Of a stretch of 64,000 bases of DNA, positions 47,610 through 56,974 are shown piece after piece. Every line of letters begins with the position of its first letter. Position 1 is the stretch's first letter. The position numbers and the translations under genes were made by a program. The DNA is taken from NCBI RefSeq assembly GCF_000023125.1, contig NC_013037.1, forward strand, positions 248,001-312,000, in the 5' to 3' direction. This DNA comes from Dyadobacter fermentans DSM 18053 (GTDB lineage: Bacteria; Bacteroidota; Bacteroidia; Cytophagales; Spirosomataceae). A model generated the notes under the pieces. It had not been told where the DNA came from. It saw nothing but the letters and a program-made list of their open reading frames with translations, and made no database searches.

Positions 47610-48881
47610 ATGGAACCAAAGAAGGTAGTGATCGTAGGCGGCGGTTTCGGGGGCATTAATCTCGCCCAGAAGCTTTCCCGCAACAAATCATTTGAAATAG
47701 TGCTGGTGGATAAGAACAACTATAATTTCTTCCCGCCACTGCTGTACCAGGTAGCTACGGGCTTCCTGGAAGCTTCCAATATCAGCTACCCGTTCCGCAA
47801 GTTTTTTCAGGAAAAAAGCAACCTTCGGTTTAGCCTCGGCGCGTTCGAGCGGGTATTTCCGGAGGAAAAAAGGATAGCTACCGAAAGCGGCGATATTTAT
47901 TATGATTACCTCGTGTTCGCCACGGGCACCGAAACCAACTATTTCGGGATGGAGAATGTGCGCAAAAACGCGGTGCCGATGAAAACAGTCCAGGATGCGC
48001 TGGCCTTGCGCAACCACATTCTCCGGCTCAAAGAACAGGCCACGAAGGAAGCCGATCCGGCCGTGCGCCGAAAGCTGCTCTCGATCGTGGTGGCTGGTGC
48101 CGGGCCTACCGGCGTGGAAGTGTCGGGAATGCTCGCCGAAATGCACCAAAACATTTTCAAGAAAGACTACCCGGAATTGAAGCGGGAAGAAGTGCAGATT
48201 TATCTGGTGGACGCATTGCCCGTGGTATTGAACCCAATGAGCAAGAAATCACAGGAAGAAACGCTGGCGGAGCTCCGCGGCCTGGGCATTGAAGTCCTGC
48301 TGGACCATGCGGTGAAAGACTACCAGGATGGCATTGTGACATTCGCCAACGGCAAAACGATTACTACCGAAACGCTCATCTGGACATCGGGCGTGACGGC
48401 CACGGCGCTGCCCGGGCTGCCCGACGATGTGCTGGGAAGGGGCAAACGTGTGCTGGTGGACGCCTATAACCGCGTGAAGGGCTTCGATAACATTTTCGCG
48501 ATCGGCGACATTTGCTATATGGACGCCGATCCTGACTTTCCGAACGGCCATCCACAGCTCGCGCAGGTGGCTATTCAGCAGGGCAGAAACCTGGCCCACA
48601 ACTTCCCGCTGTGGCTGCAAGCGACCTCGCCGCGGCCATTCCGGTATAAGGATAAGGGTACCATGGCGATTATCGGTGTTAACAAGGCGGTTGCCGACTT
48701 GCCGGGCTTGCATTTCAAAGGCTTTATCGCGTACTTCCTGTGGCTGGTAGTGCACCTCTTTTCGCTGATCCGCTACCGTAACCAGGTGAAAACCTTTTAC
48801 AACTGGATGGTGGCGTTTTTTACGAGGGACCAATCGTTGCGTTTTATCCTCGATCCGAAGCCGGAGAAGCCCGCTCACTGA
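47610..48881 (+). CDS. NADH:quinone oxidoreductase type II-like (NDH-2)
   Basis: A 423-residue membrane-bound flavoprotein. It should pass electrons from NADH to quinone without pumping protons. The first dinucleotide motif is VVIVGGGFGGINLAQKL (from residue 5) for FAD, the second VVAGAGPTGVEVSGMLAE for NADH, and the FAD motif FAIGDICYMD lies near 310. Hydrophobic helices near the end (AYFLWLVVHLFSLIRYRNQV) attach it to the membrane. The ATG at 47610 is preferred to 47562. CorA follows 46 bp later. Confidence 0.9.
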   Translation: MEPKKVVIVGGGFGGINLAQKLSRNKSFEIVLVDKNNYNFFPPLLYQVATGFLEASNISYPFRKFFQEKSNLRFSLGAFERVFPEEKRIATESGDIYYDYLVFATGTETNYFGMENVRKNAVPMKTVQDALALRNHILRLKEQATKEADPAVRRKLLSIVVAGAGPTGVEVSGMLAEMHQNIFKKDYPELKREEVQIYLVDALPVVLNPMSKKSQEETLAELRGLGIEVLLDHAVKDYQDGIVTFANGKTITTETLIWTSGVTATALPGLPDDVLGRGKRVLVDAYNRVKGFDNIFAIGDICYMDADPDFPNGHPQLAQVAIQQGRNLAHNFPLWLQATSPRPFRYKDKGTMAIIGVNKAVADLPGLHFKGFIAYFLWLVVHLFSLIRYRNQVKTFYNWMVAFFTRDQSLRFILDPKPEKPAH

Positions 48882-48927
48882 CCGCGGCCAAATTATTTAA
48901 CACTGTAAAGTTTCGCTATAAATACCT

Positions 48928-49830
48928 ATGATCCAGACCATTGCTGATTCTTCACGATACCCGTTCGAGTGGATCGATGTAACAGCCCCGGACGATGAAG
49001 AATTAAAGCAGATCACGGAGAAATATGCGCTCCACAAATCGTCGATCAAAGACTGGCTCCAACCCGACCACCTGCCCAAATACGAGGACGTAGGCACATA
49101 TGTGTTCATCATTTTCAGGATTCACAGCGACAAAGTAGGCGCCGAGGCGGACACCGTGGCCGAGCTCACCGACAAGCTCGCTATTTTCATGACCCCGGAC
49201 ACGGTAATCACCATGCACAAGAAGGAATGGGGCGCGCCGGAACTCATCCGCGAGCAGCAGGTAGACCAGCACTCTTGTGAAAGCACCGTGCATCTGGTGA
49301 ACGAGATCATCAAAAGCTGCATTGCCACCTACGAGGCCCCGTCGTTGAAGCTGACGAAAGACATCGAGTATTACGAAGAAAATATGTTCCTGAAAAACCG
49401 GAAGGCTTCACTTTTGAAAGGCTTGTACTACCTGAGAAGAAGGGTGGAAGTGACGCGACGGATACTGATGCTTTCGCACGACATCGTCGATAAAATGGAC
49501 ATGCCCGACCACGCGAACACTTATACCCGCGACACGCGCGACCTGTACGTGAAGCTGCACAATATTTACGATACCCTGTTCGAAAACATGAACCACCTCG
49601 TGATGGTCTACTTCTCGATCTCCTCGCAGCGCACGAATGAGATCGTTCGGGTCCTGACGGTATTTTCCGTGTTCTTCATGCCGCTCACCTTCATCGTGGG
49701 CATTTACGGAATGAATTTCGACTTTATGCCGGAACTGCGCCTGAAATGGGGCTATCCGGGCGTGATGATCCTGATGGGCTTTATCACTTTCGGGATTTAT
49801 GTGTGGTTTAAACGGCGCGGGTGGCTGTAA
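48928..49830 (+). CDS. corA: CorA-family magnesium transporter
   Basis: A 300-residue channel-type Mg2+ uptake protein. A cytoplasmic funnel (1-235) includes a long stalk helix with charged residues; two C-terminal membrane helices (~240-260 and ~272-292) are joined by the selectivity motif GMN in VGIYGMNFDFMPELR. The C-terminus is basic (KRRGWL). It may share transcripts with the NDH-2 gene 46 bp upstream. The next gene has its own promoter. Confidence 0.92.
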   Translation: MIQTIADSSRYPFEWIDVTAPDDEELKQITEKYALHKSSIKDWLQPDHLPKYEDVGTYVFIIFRIHSDKVGAEADTVAELTDKLAIFMTPDTVITMHKKEWGAPELIREQQVDQHSCESTVHLVNEIIKSCIATYEAPSLKLTKDIEYYEENMFLKNRKASLLKGLYYLRRRVEVTRRILMLSHDIVDKMDMPDHANTYTRDTRDLYVKLHNIYDTLFENMNHLVMVYFSISSQRTNEIVRVLTVFSVFFMPLTFIVGIYGMNFDFMPELRLKWGYPGVMILMGFITFGIYVWFKRRGWL

Positions 49831-49856
49831 TGCGTGGCATAAATGCATTTAACCGC

Positions 49857-49865
49857 TATTTTTGC
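49857..49865 (+). promoter_or_regulatory. Promoter -7 box of the FN3 protein gene
   Basis: TATTTTTGC matches TAnnTTTGC perfectly, 20 bp before the ATG at 49886. It implies that the TTG at 49862 is not the start. Confidence 0.6.
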
Positions 49866-49885
49866 CTCCCTATCGTCCCGAATCT

Positions 49886-51328
49886 ATGAACCCGTTTCGC
49901 CTGTTTGCGCTCACATTACTTTGCATTGGCCTCGTATTTTCCCACCGTGTCTGGGCCGCCATTCCAAAAGCGCCCACCGCATTGACCGCCGTAGCAACCA
50001 CCTCCGGCCAGATCAACCTTGCATGGCTGGACGTTTCAACCGACGAAACAGGCTTTGAAGTAGAGCAATCGACAGACGGGACGAAGTTTGTGCGCGTGGC
50101 CGATTTGCCCGCCAATGCGATTGTCTATCAGGACAAATCCTTAAAACCGGCTACAAAATACTGGTATCGCGTCCGGTCGAAGAACGCTTCCGGGAATTCA
50201 GCCTATTCCAACATCGCCAATGCGACTACGCTGCCGGTTACCATTCCAAAAGCGCCTTCCGCGCTCGCGGCCACGGTGGTTTCCGCTACGCAACTAAACC
50301 TTACCTGGACGGATAATGCCACGGATGAGACCGGCTTCGAGCTGGAACGCTCCACGGATGCATTGTCTTTTACCAAAATCGCCGACCTCCCGGCCAATAC
50401 GACCACTTACCAAAACACCGGTCTGGCTCCCGCGACGCGCTACTGGTACCGCGTAGCTGCCAAAAATACCGCAGGAAAGTCGGCATACTCGAACATCGCC
50501 AATGCGACGACCCTGCAAGTGGCGCCCAATGCTCCCGCAAACCTCACGGCTACCGACGTTTCGACTTCGCAGATCAATCTGAAATGGACCGATAATGCCA
50601 ACAATGAAACGGGCTTCCAGATAGAACGCTCCGCCGACGGAGCGGTTTTTACCAAAATTGCCGACGTAGCGGCGAATGTGACGACCTACCAAAACACCGG
50701 TTTGTCCGCAGCCACACAGTACCATTATCGCGTGCGGGCGGTGAATGCGGTCGGCGCGTCGGTGTACAGTAATACCGCTTCCGCGCGGACCCAGAATGTG
50801 CCGGTGCCCAACGCCCCCGTGAACCTGACGGCCGTTCCCACCGCGCCGGGCCTGATACAGCTCCGCTGGGAAAAACCTACCGGCAATGCAACCGATGTGG
50901 TGTTGGAGCGGGCAAAAGGCGATGGTGACTTCGTGCAGCTTGTCAAATTGCCGGCCACAGTGCTGCAATATGAGGACAAATCCGGATTCGAATCCGACGA
51001 TTACTATTATCGTATCAAAGCGGTGAATGCAGGTGGAGATTCGCCTTACAGCCTGGTGGCGATCGTGCGGGCGGCTTCGGTGATCACCAGCGTGGAGCCG
51101 GTATCCGGCAAGCACCTGGTTTACGCCGCTGGGCGGACGCTCGTGGTAGAACTCGGTCGCCCTGCGCAGGCCCAGCTTACGGTGTACGATCAGTCGGGCC
51201 GGCTGTACAAATCGCAGAAAATCGGGCGAAGCGCACGTGTCGATCTGGCTATGCTGCCTGTCGGAATATACATTGTTGTAGCAGAAATAGGCCAGGACGT
51301 GCTATCGAGGCGGATTGTGCTTTATTGA
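49886..51328 (+). CDS. Secreted four-FN3 protein with T9SS sorting domain
   Basis: A 480-residue exported protein. The signal peptide (MNPFRLFALTLLCIGLVFS...) is followed by four fibronectin type III modules (~26-115, 120-210, 215-305, 312-400). The first three are near copies with shared phrases such as DETGFE, ATKYWYRV / ATRYWYRV and AYSNIANATTL. The last ~75 residues form a type IX sorting domain (AQLTVYDQSGRLYKSQKI, LPVGIYIVV). No catalytic domain is present, so it is likely a surface adhesion or glycan-binding protein. Confidence 0.85.
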   Translation: MNPFRLFALTLLCIGLVFSHRVWAAIPKAPTALTAVATTSGQINLAWLDVSTDETGFEVEQSTDGTKFVRVADLPANAIVYQDKSLKPATKYWYRVRSKNASGNSAYSNIANATTLPVTIPKAPSALAATVVSATQLNLTWTDNATDETGFELERSTDALSFTKIADLPANTTTYQNTGLAPATRYWYRVAAKNTAGKSAYSNIANATTLQVAPNAPANLTATDVSTSQINLKWTDNANNETGFQIERSADGAVFTKIADVAANVTTYQNTGLSAATQYHYRVRAVNAVGASVYSNTASARTQNVPVPNAPVNLTAVPTAPGLIQLRWEKPTGNATDVVLERAKGDGDFVQLVKLPATVLQYEDKSGFESDDYYYRIKAVNAGGDSPYSLVAIVRAASVITSVEPVSGKHLVYAAGRTLVVELGRPAQAQLTVYDQSGRLYKSQKIGRSARVDLAMLPVGIYIVVAEIGQDVLSRRIVLY

Positions 51329-51363
51329 TCAAAACTTCTTTCTGATTTTACCTCAAATCCCGG

Positions 51364-54300
51364 TCAGCGTGATACCAGCGCCAGCAGGTCGTCCCGGGTG
51401 AGTGATTTGAGAATATCCGTGTCCGTTTTCACGAGGTCATTGGCGAGGTCTTTTTTGGTTTCCTGCAACTCCATCACCTTTTCCTCGATCGTTCCGGGGC
51501 AAATGAGCCGTACGGCGATCACATTCTTCTGCTGCCCGATCCGGTGGCTGCGGTCAATGGCCTGGTTTTCCACGGCGGGGTTCCACCACGGGTCTATGAG
51601 GTATACGTAGTCCGCTTCGGTCAGGTTCAGGCCGGTCCCGCCGGCTTTCAGGCTGATGAGGAAGATCCTCACATGGGCATTCGTCTGGAAATTCTCCACC
51701 CGGGCTCCCCGGTCGCGCGTTTGGCCCGTGAGATATTCATAGCCGATGCCGCGCTCTTCCAGCCTGGGGCGGATGAGGTCGAGCATGGAAGTAAACTGCG
51801 AGAATACCAGTATCTTATGCCAGGGCGCAGTATCCTCGATCTGTTCCATGAGCACGTCGATTTTAGCCGACGAATCGCCATAGTACAGATCGTCGCGCAG
51901 CAATGCGGGCGAGTTGCAGATCTGGCGCAGCTTGGTAAGTCCCTGCAAAACGTGCAGCCTGCTGCGTTCGATATCGCCCTGGTTCCGGGTGTTCAGGAAA
52001 TTGTAAAATTCCAGTTCGTACGCATTATAAACTTTGCGCTGCTCTTCGCCCATTTCACAGTAAATCACCATCTCGGTTTTTTCCGGCAATTCGGACGCCA
52101 CCTGCTGTTTGGTGCGCCGCAGGATAAATGGGTTGATCCGTTTTTGCAGCTCCGCGGCCCGCTCACTGTCCTTGAACCGGTCTATCGGGATCGAGAAATG
52201 GTTGCGAAACTGCGTTTTAGAGCCCAGCAAGCCCGGGCATGCAAATGACAGCTGTCCGTACAGGTCGAATGTATTATTCTCTACGGGCGTTCCCGTCATG
52301 ACCAGCCGGTTCCGTGCTTGCAGCAGCCGAACGGCCTTATAGCGCTGCGATTCAGGATTTTTAATGGCCTGAGATTCGTCGAGAATGATGTAATTGAAAT
52401 GATACTTTTTCAGGAAATTTACATCCGAAAGCAACGTGCCGTAGGAAGTCAGCACGATCTCGTATCGATCGAAATCGGTAACGTCCTTCACGCGGTCGGC
52501 GCCGTAGATGGTCAGCATTTTAATGCTTGGCGCAAACTTCTCCACTTCGGCCTGCCAGTTGAAGATCAGGGAAGTGGGCACGATAATCAGGTTGGTGTTC
52601 CGTACCTGTTTCTTTCGTTGCAGGAGCAGGAATGCGATGATTTGCAAGGTTTTTCCCAAACCCATATCATCGGCCAGGCAGCCTCCGAAATTGAAATCGT
52701 CGAGGAAATTCAGCCAGTTGAGGCCCTGTTTCTGGTAATCCCGCAGCGTGGCTTTTAATGTCCCCGGCACGGCTACCGGCTCGATGGCCCGGAAATCCCC
52801 GAAGCGCGAGTGGTAAAATGCGATCTGTTCCTGCACGTCGCGGTCGAGCATAGCGCCTTCATACATTTCTTCCACAGACGCGAAACGGATTTTGGGCGTT
52901 TGGATCACCTCGCCCGCAATCTCACCCGCATCGAAAAATTTGGCAAACTTTTCCAACCATTCCCCGGGCAGGATGCCAAGTGTGCCGTCGCCGAGTTCCA
53001 CGTATCTGCTGCGGTTTTTGACAGCCTTGTGCAAATGTTTGAGCGTCACTTTCTGCTTGCCGAAAGCCACATTGGCCGTGGTACTGAACCAGTTGATGCC
53101 GCTGACCACATGCACCGATATTTTGGCCTTATGCTGATTGAGGCGATTCTTGGTGAGCTTGTTGAAACCCAGGATCGTCGCGCCCTGGTGTTGCCATTCT
53201 TCAAATGCATTCGGAAACCAGTCTTCGCTCAGGAATGCCGCGCGGTGAAGGTAGAAGAATTCCCTGCCGAGCTGTTCTTCGAAATCGGGATGCTGGCGCA
53301 TGACCGCGCTGCCGAAACGCAGCTCAGCTTCCTCGTCGCGCTTCACCATGAAAGGGTTACCGTGGCTATCGACGGCATAAATGTCGTTTTTTGAGAATAA
53401 AGGCACCTCTACCTTGCCATATTTCAGCACGGGCGTGATCAGCACATAGTTGCCGACATCTTCGAGGTAAATGATTTTCTCGATTTCCAGGTCAAACCCC
53501 TGCTCTTCGCGCTGCGCGGGCGTGGCCGGTTTTACATACGTATAATTGATACGAATGCTTTTCCCCAGCTTCGCCAGCACACTGGCCCTGAATGCCTCAA
53601 ATTTTGACTCGTGAATGTAAATGCGCTGGTTATGCTGCCTGAAAAATTGCAGCACCCGCAGGATGTCCGTGCTTTCGATCAGATGCAGCGAATCTTTGTA
53701 CAACACAAAATAATCATAACGGAACTCCACGCTTTCGATATCCAGATGCACGCTGTTGAGGATCAGCTCGCCTTTAATTTGAAGAAAAGGGTCTTTCTTA
53801 TCAATCGTCAGTTGGAGGTCGACCGGAGTTGCTGCCAGCTTCACGGGTAGGAGCGAGGCCGCATTGATATTCTCCGAAACCGACGGGTTATGGTAGTAAA
53901 AATCCAGTTTCAGCGGGTTCTGAACAATCGCATACAGCCCCGGCAGGTCGGTTTCCGGGTTCTTTTTCCGGAAATTATTCTGAAATGCCGCCACCGCGGT
54001 GTGGAATTTGATCTCCTGCGCGTCCTGCGTTTTCCAGAGCTGTTCGAGCGGGTTAAGGGGAGTGAACGGGTTTTTCAGCTTCCCGTTCCGCGTGACGGGC
54101 GCCTCGTACATTTCCATGTAGAAATGGTCGTAATACTTGTTGAGGCCGATGGTCACGATCGTTTTTGTGTCCGCTGCCTGCGGTTTCGGGCCGGGTAACT
54201 CCCGGGGCGGGTTCGCCACGAGCTGTTCCTGCAATGCCTCCACCGAAAGCGTATCGAGCGGGATTAGTTCTTTCAATTTTGGTTTAATGCGCAGCTCCCG

Positions 54301-54753
54301 GCCCGTATATTCAAGCTGAAAATATGCATCCAGGTCGCTTTCACCCTCCAATCCGTAGAATACAGCCTCCTCTCTGATTTTCTCGTGCCGGAGCTTTTCG
54401 TCGAAGAATGCGCGCAGGTCGCGGCGGTTGAGGAGGTTATACAAAACCTGGCTTTGGTGCTCGCACAGTTTACGCTTCGGACGGGTGCATTCGCAATAGA
54501 GGTTCACGGCCCGGTGATCCTGCCTCACCACCACTTTCAATGTCTCGCTGAGCGTGGCGGCCACGCGGAATGAGGCGTAGTCGACATCGATTTCGTGCGG
54601 TTGGATGTCGAAAAAGCCCCTTTTTTCCGTTGCAGGCATTTCTGCGCTGTTATTGAGGATATGCGAAACCGACAGCTCGGAAATGTTGAAATCGAGGAAG
54701 ACAAAATTATGCTGTCCGGGTGCCGGTACGCCGGAAGGGTCATGCTTTTTCAT
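51364..54753 (-). CDS. SWIM-domain SNF2-family ATPase
   Basis: A 1129-residue Snf2/Rad54-like protein. A SWIM zinc motif lies near residue 95 (CECTRPKRKLCEH). A long middle region resembles bacterial SNF2_assoc-type segments. The ATPase core starts near 660: LADDMGLGKTLQIIAFLL (Walker A), ILDESQAIKNPES (DExx), then the C-terminal helicase with SLKAGGTGLNLTEADYV and DRSHRIGQ. It probably moves on duplex DNA or remodels protein-DNA complexes. The start at ATG 54753 avoids overlap with the divergent DUF481 gene. No methylase or nuclease neighbour is present. Confidence 0.88.
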   Translation of the reverse strand: MKKHDPSGVPAPGQHNFVFLDFNISELSVSHILNNSAEMPATEKRGFFDIQPHEIDVDYASFRVAATLSETLKVVVRQDHRAVNLYCECTRPKRKLCEHQSQVLYNLLNRRDLRAFFDEKLRHEKIREEAVFYGLEGESDLDAYFQLEYTGRELRIKPKLKELIPLDTLSVEALQEQLVANPPRELPGPKPQAADTKTIVTIGLNKYYDHFYMEMYEAPVTRNGKLKNPFTPLNPLEQLWKTQDAQEIKFHTAVAAFQNNFRKKNPETDLPGLYAIVQNPLKLDFYYHNPSVSENINAASLLPVKLAATPVDLQLTIDKKDPFLQIKGELILNSVHLDIESVEFRYDYFVLYKDSLHLIESTDILRVLQFFRQHNQRIYIHESKFEAFRASVLAKLGKSIRINYTYVKPATPAQREEQGFDLEIEKIIYLEDVGNYVLITPVLKYGKVEVPLFSKNDIYAVDSHGNPFMVKRDEEAELRFGSAVMRQHPDFEEQLGREFFYLHRAAFLSEDWFPNAFEEWQHQGATILGFNKLTKNRLNQHKAKISVHVVSGINWFSTTANVAFGKQKVTLKHLHKAVKNRSRYVELGDGTLGILPGEWLEKFAKFFDAGEIAGEVIQTPKIRFASVEEMYEGAMLDRDVQEQIAFYHSRFGDFRAIEPVAVPGTLKATLRDYQKQGLNWLNFLDDFNFGGCLADDMGLGKTLQIIAFLLLQRKKQVRNTNLIIVPTSLIFNWQAEVEKFAPSIKMLTIYGADRVKDVTDFDRYEIVLTSYGTLLSDVNFLKKYHFNYIILDESQAIKNPESQRYKAVRLLQARNRLVMTGTPVENNTFDLYGQLSFACPGLLGSKTQFRNHFSIPIDRFKDSERAAELQKRINPFILRRTKQQVASELPEKTEMVIYCEMGEEQRKVYNAYELEFYNFLNTRNQGDIERSRLHVLQGLTKLRQICNSPALLRDDLYYGDSSAKIDVLMEQIEDTAPWHKILVFSQFTSMLDLIRPRLEERGIGYEYLTGQTRDRGARVENFQTNAHVRIFLISLKAGGTGLNLTEADYVYLIDPWWNPAVENQAIDRSHRIGQQKNVIAVRLICPGTIEEKVMELQETKKDLANDLVKTDTDILKSLTRDDLLALVSR

Positions 54754-54813
54754 AGGGCAAATTAACCAACATTGGGACACGTTTGGCACCATTATTTTGC
54801 AAAATTTGCGTTA

Positions 54814-55647
54814 ATGAAAAATCTGACCTGCCACCGTTTCTTCAAGCTCATCGCTTTTTTCTTCGCATTAGTCCCGGCCGCCGCATCGGCGCAGGACGCC
54901 TCACCGGACACTACGGGACTAAAGCTCGTTCCGGCCGACTCGGTTACCGCCCCCAGGGCCGATACGCTCATTGCCCCGCGCCGCGTGCTGATCGACACCG
55001 TCCGTTACCGGCTCGTCGGCGATGGTAACTTCACGAGGGGGAATGTCAACCGCAGCCTTGTGGTGCTCCGTGCAGAGCTCGTTTTTAGCGGGCCGGTGAT
55101 CAATATTGCCACCAACCCGCGGTTCACTTACGGCAAGCAGAACGGCGTGCTCGCCGAGCGCGACAGCTACCTCGATCTGTTTGTGGATGTTTTCAAAAAA
55201 CGGCGCACCTACGTTTTCGGTCTTGCCGCGCTGGAAACGAGTAATCTCCGGCGGATCGACCTCCGGCAAATGGCGGGAGCGGGGATCGGCTACCGGCTCA
55301 TTCAAACCAAATCGCACGACCTGAGCCTTACGGACGCGATCCTGTACGAATCCACCAATTTTTTTGAGAAATCCACCGTTACCACCATTCGTAACTCGTT
55401 CAGGATTAAAGGAAAACATTCGTTTTTGTCGGATAAATTCCGGTTCAATCACCTCACATTCATCCAGCCCGCATTGAACGACTTCTCCAACACACGCTGG
55501 AACACGATCCTCACGGCCGAATTGCCGCTCAACAAATGGGTGACGCTGCGGACGAGCTTCGAAAACTCCTACGAAAGCGTGGTGGAAACGGGCCGAAAAC
55601 GCAACGATTCGCGCATTACTTTTGGGATTTCAATAGGAAATAAATAG
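54814..55647 (+). CDS. DUF481 family outer-membrane-type protein
   Basis: A 277-residue exported protein. The ATG at 54814 gives a signal peptide (MKNLTCHRFFKLIAFFFAL, ending near ASAQ). The remainder is alternating beta strands, as in DUF481 barrels: YRLVGDGNFTRGNVNRSL, FTYGKQNGVLAERDSYLDL, then aromatic-ended strands to the C-terminus GISIGNK. The family is thought to sit in the outer membrane; its role is unknown. It is divergent from the SNF2 gene with 60 bp between starts. Confidence 0.8.
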   Translation: MKNLTCHRFFKLIAFFFALVPAAASAQDASPDTTGLKLVPADSVTAPRADTLIAPRRVLIDTVRYRLVGDGNFTRGNVNRSLVVLRAELVFSGPVINIATNPRFTYGKQNGVLAERDSYLDLFVDVFKKRRTYVFGLAALETSNLRRIDLRQMAGAGIGYRLIQTKSHDLSLTDAILYESTNFFEKSTVTTIRNSFRIKGKHSFLSDKFRFNHLTFIQPALNDFSNTRWNTILTAELPLNKWVTLRTSFENSYESVVETGRKRNDSRITFGISIGNK

Positions 55648-55765
55648 ACGATTCCGGTATCCGGCCTGTCAGGGAAAAAGCTCCGGAATGTTGTCATTGT
55701 CAACAGCACATTATATCTGTTGAAAATGTGCTTTACTAAGTATTCACTACATTCCAAATCGAGCA

Positions 55766-56929
55766 ATGAGAGACCAACAGGACAATCGCCGTGACTTCCT
55801 GCGCAATTCGCTTTATTCCGCCGCCGGCCTGGCGATGTTCCCGCAACTGACCCCGAATGCCTACGGTTCCGTCAAAACCGTGGTGGCCGGCGGGCCAACT
55901 GCTACCGTCATGCCTCCGCGTATCAAGTTTGCGGTGATCGGCATGAACCACGGGCATATTTACGGGCAGGTGGAAGCAGTAACGCGTGGCGGCGGCGAGC
56001 TGGTGTCATTCTTTGCCAAGGAAGCGGACCTCACGGCGGCTTTTGCCAAGCGCTATCCGAATGCGAAGCAGGCGAAATCCGAAGCCGAGATCCTGGAAGA
56101 TAAATCCATTCAGCTCGTACTCAGCTCGGCCATCCCCGACGAGCGCGGGCCGCTCGGCGTGCGCGTAATGAAGGCCGGAAAGGACTACATGGTGGATAAG
56201 CCGGGCCTTACCACGCTGGAACAACTCGCCGAAGTGCGCAAAGTGCAGAAGGAAACCAAGCGCATTTACTCGATCATGTACAGCGAGCGCCTCGAAAACC
56301 GGGCGACCGTGAAAGCTGGCGAGCTCATTAAAGAAGGCATTATCGGGAAGGTCGTCCAAACGATCGGCCTGGGCCCGCACCGGATGAATGCGAACACCCG
56401 TCCCGAGTGGTTTTTCGACAAAAAGCGCTTTGGCGGCATTATCTGCGACATTGCTTCCCACCAGTTCGACCAGTTCCTGTTTTTTACCAATTCTACCAAA
56501 GCGCAGGTGATCGCCTCGCAGGTGGGCAATGTGAACCACCCTCAATACCCCAAATTCGAGGATTTTGGTGACGCCATGCTGCGGGGTAACGGCGGCGCGG
56601 GCTACATCCGCGTGGACTGGTTCACACCCGACGGCCTGAAAACCTGGGGCGACGGGCGACTCACCGTACTGGGTACCGAAGGCTACATCGAGATCCGCAA
56701 GAATATCGATATCGGTGGCCGCGAGGGTGGAAACCACCTTTTTGTGGTTAATAATAAAGAAACGATGTACGTCGATTGTACCAAAGTGGAACTGCCTTAC
56801 GGCCGCCAGCTGGTAGACGACGTGCTGAACCGCACCGAAACGGCCATGTCGCAGGAGCATTGTTTCCTGGCGACGGAATTGTGCCTCAAAGCGCAGAAAA
56901 ACGCGCAGAATGTTTCGGTGGTGAGCTGA
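55766..56929 (+). CDS. Gfo/Idh/MocA family oxidoreductase, Tat-exported
   Basis: A 387-residue periplasmic NAD(P)-dependent sugar oxidoreductase-like protein. The twin-arginine signal NRRDFLRNSLYSAAGLAMF occupies residues ~7-26. The Rossmann domain follows (IKFAVIGMNHGHIYGQVE, near 52), with MVDKPGLTT in place of the usual EKP, and the C-terminal alpha/beta domain includes GGIICDIASHQFDQF. Exported members carry a tightly bound cofactor. The amidohydrolase follows after 45 bp and may share the transcript. Confidence 0.9.
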   Translation: MRDQQDNRRDFLRNSLYSAAGLAMFPQLTPNAYGSVKTVVAGGPTATVMPPRIKFAVIGMNHGHIYGQVEAVTRGGGELVSFFAKEADLTAAFAKRYPNAKQAKSEAEILEDKSIQLVLSSAIPDERGPLGVRVMKAGKDYMVDKPGLTTLEQLAEVRKVQKETKRIYSIMYSERLENRATVKAGELIKEGIIGKVVQTIGLGPHRMNANTRPEWFFDKKRFGGIICDIASHQFDQFLFFTNSTKAQVIASQVGNVNHPQYPKFEDFGDAMLRGNGGAGYIRVDWFTPDGLKTWGDGRLTVLGTEGYIEIRKNIDIGGREGGNHLFVVNNKETMYVDCTKVELPYGRQLVDDVLNRTETAMSQEHCFLATELCLKAQKNAQNVSVVS

Positions 56930-56974
56930 ATTGCGAAAATCCGTTCCCGATCACTATTAAACACTTCACGAACT

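Noticed and set aside
51364..55647. Possible phage defence island (SNF2 motor plus membrane protein)
   Set aside because: No methylase, nuclease, PLD, DUF1998 or other known defence gene is adjacent, and the DUF481 protein has an outer-membrane signature.
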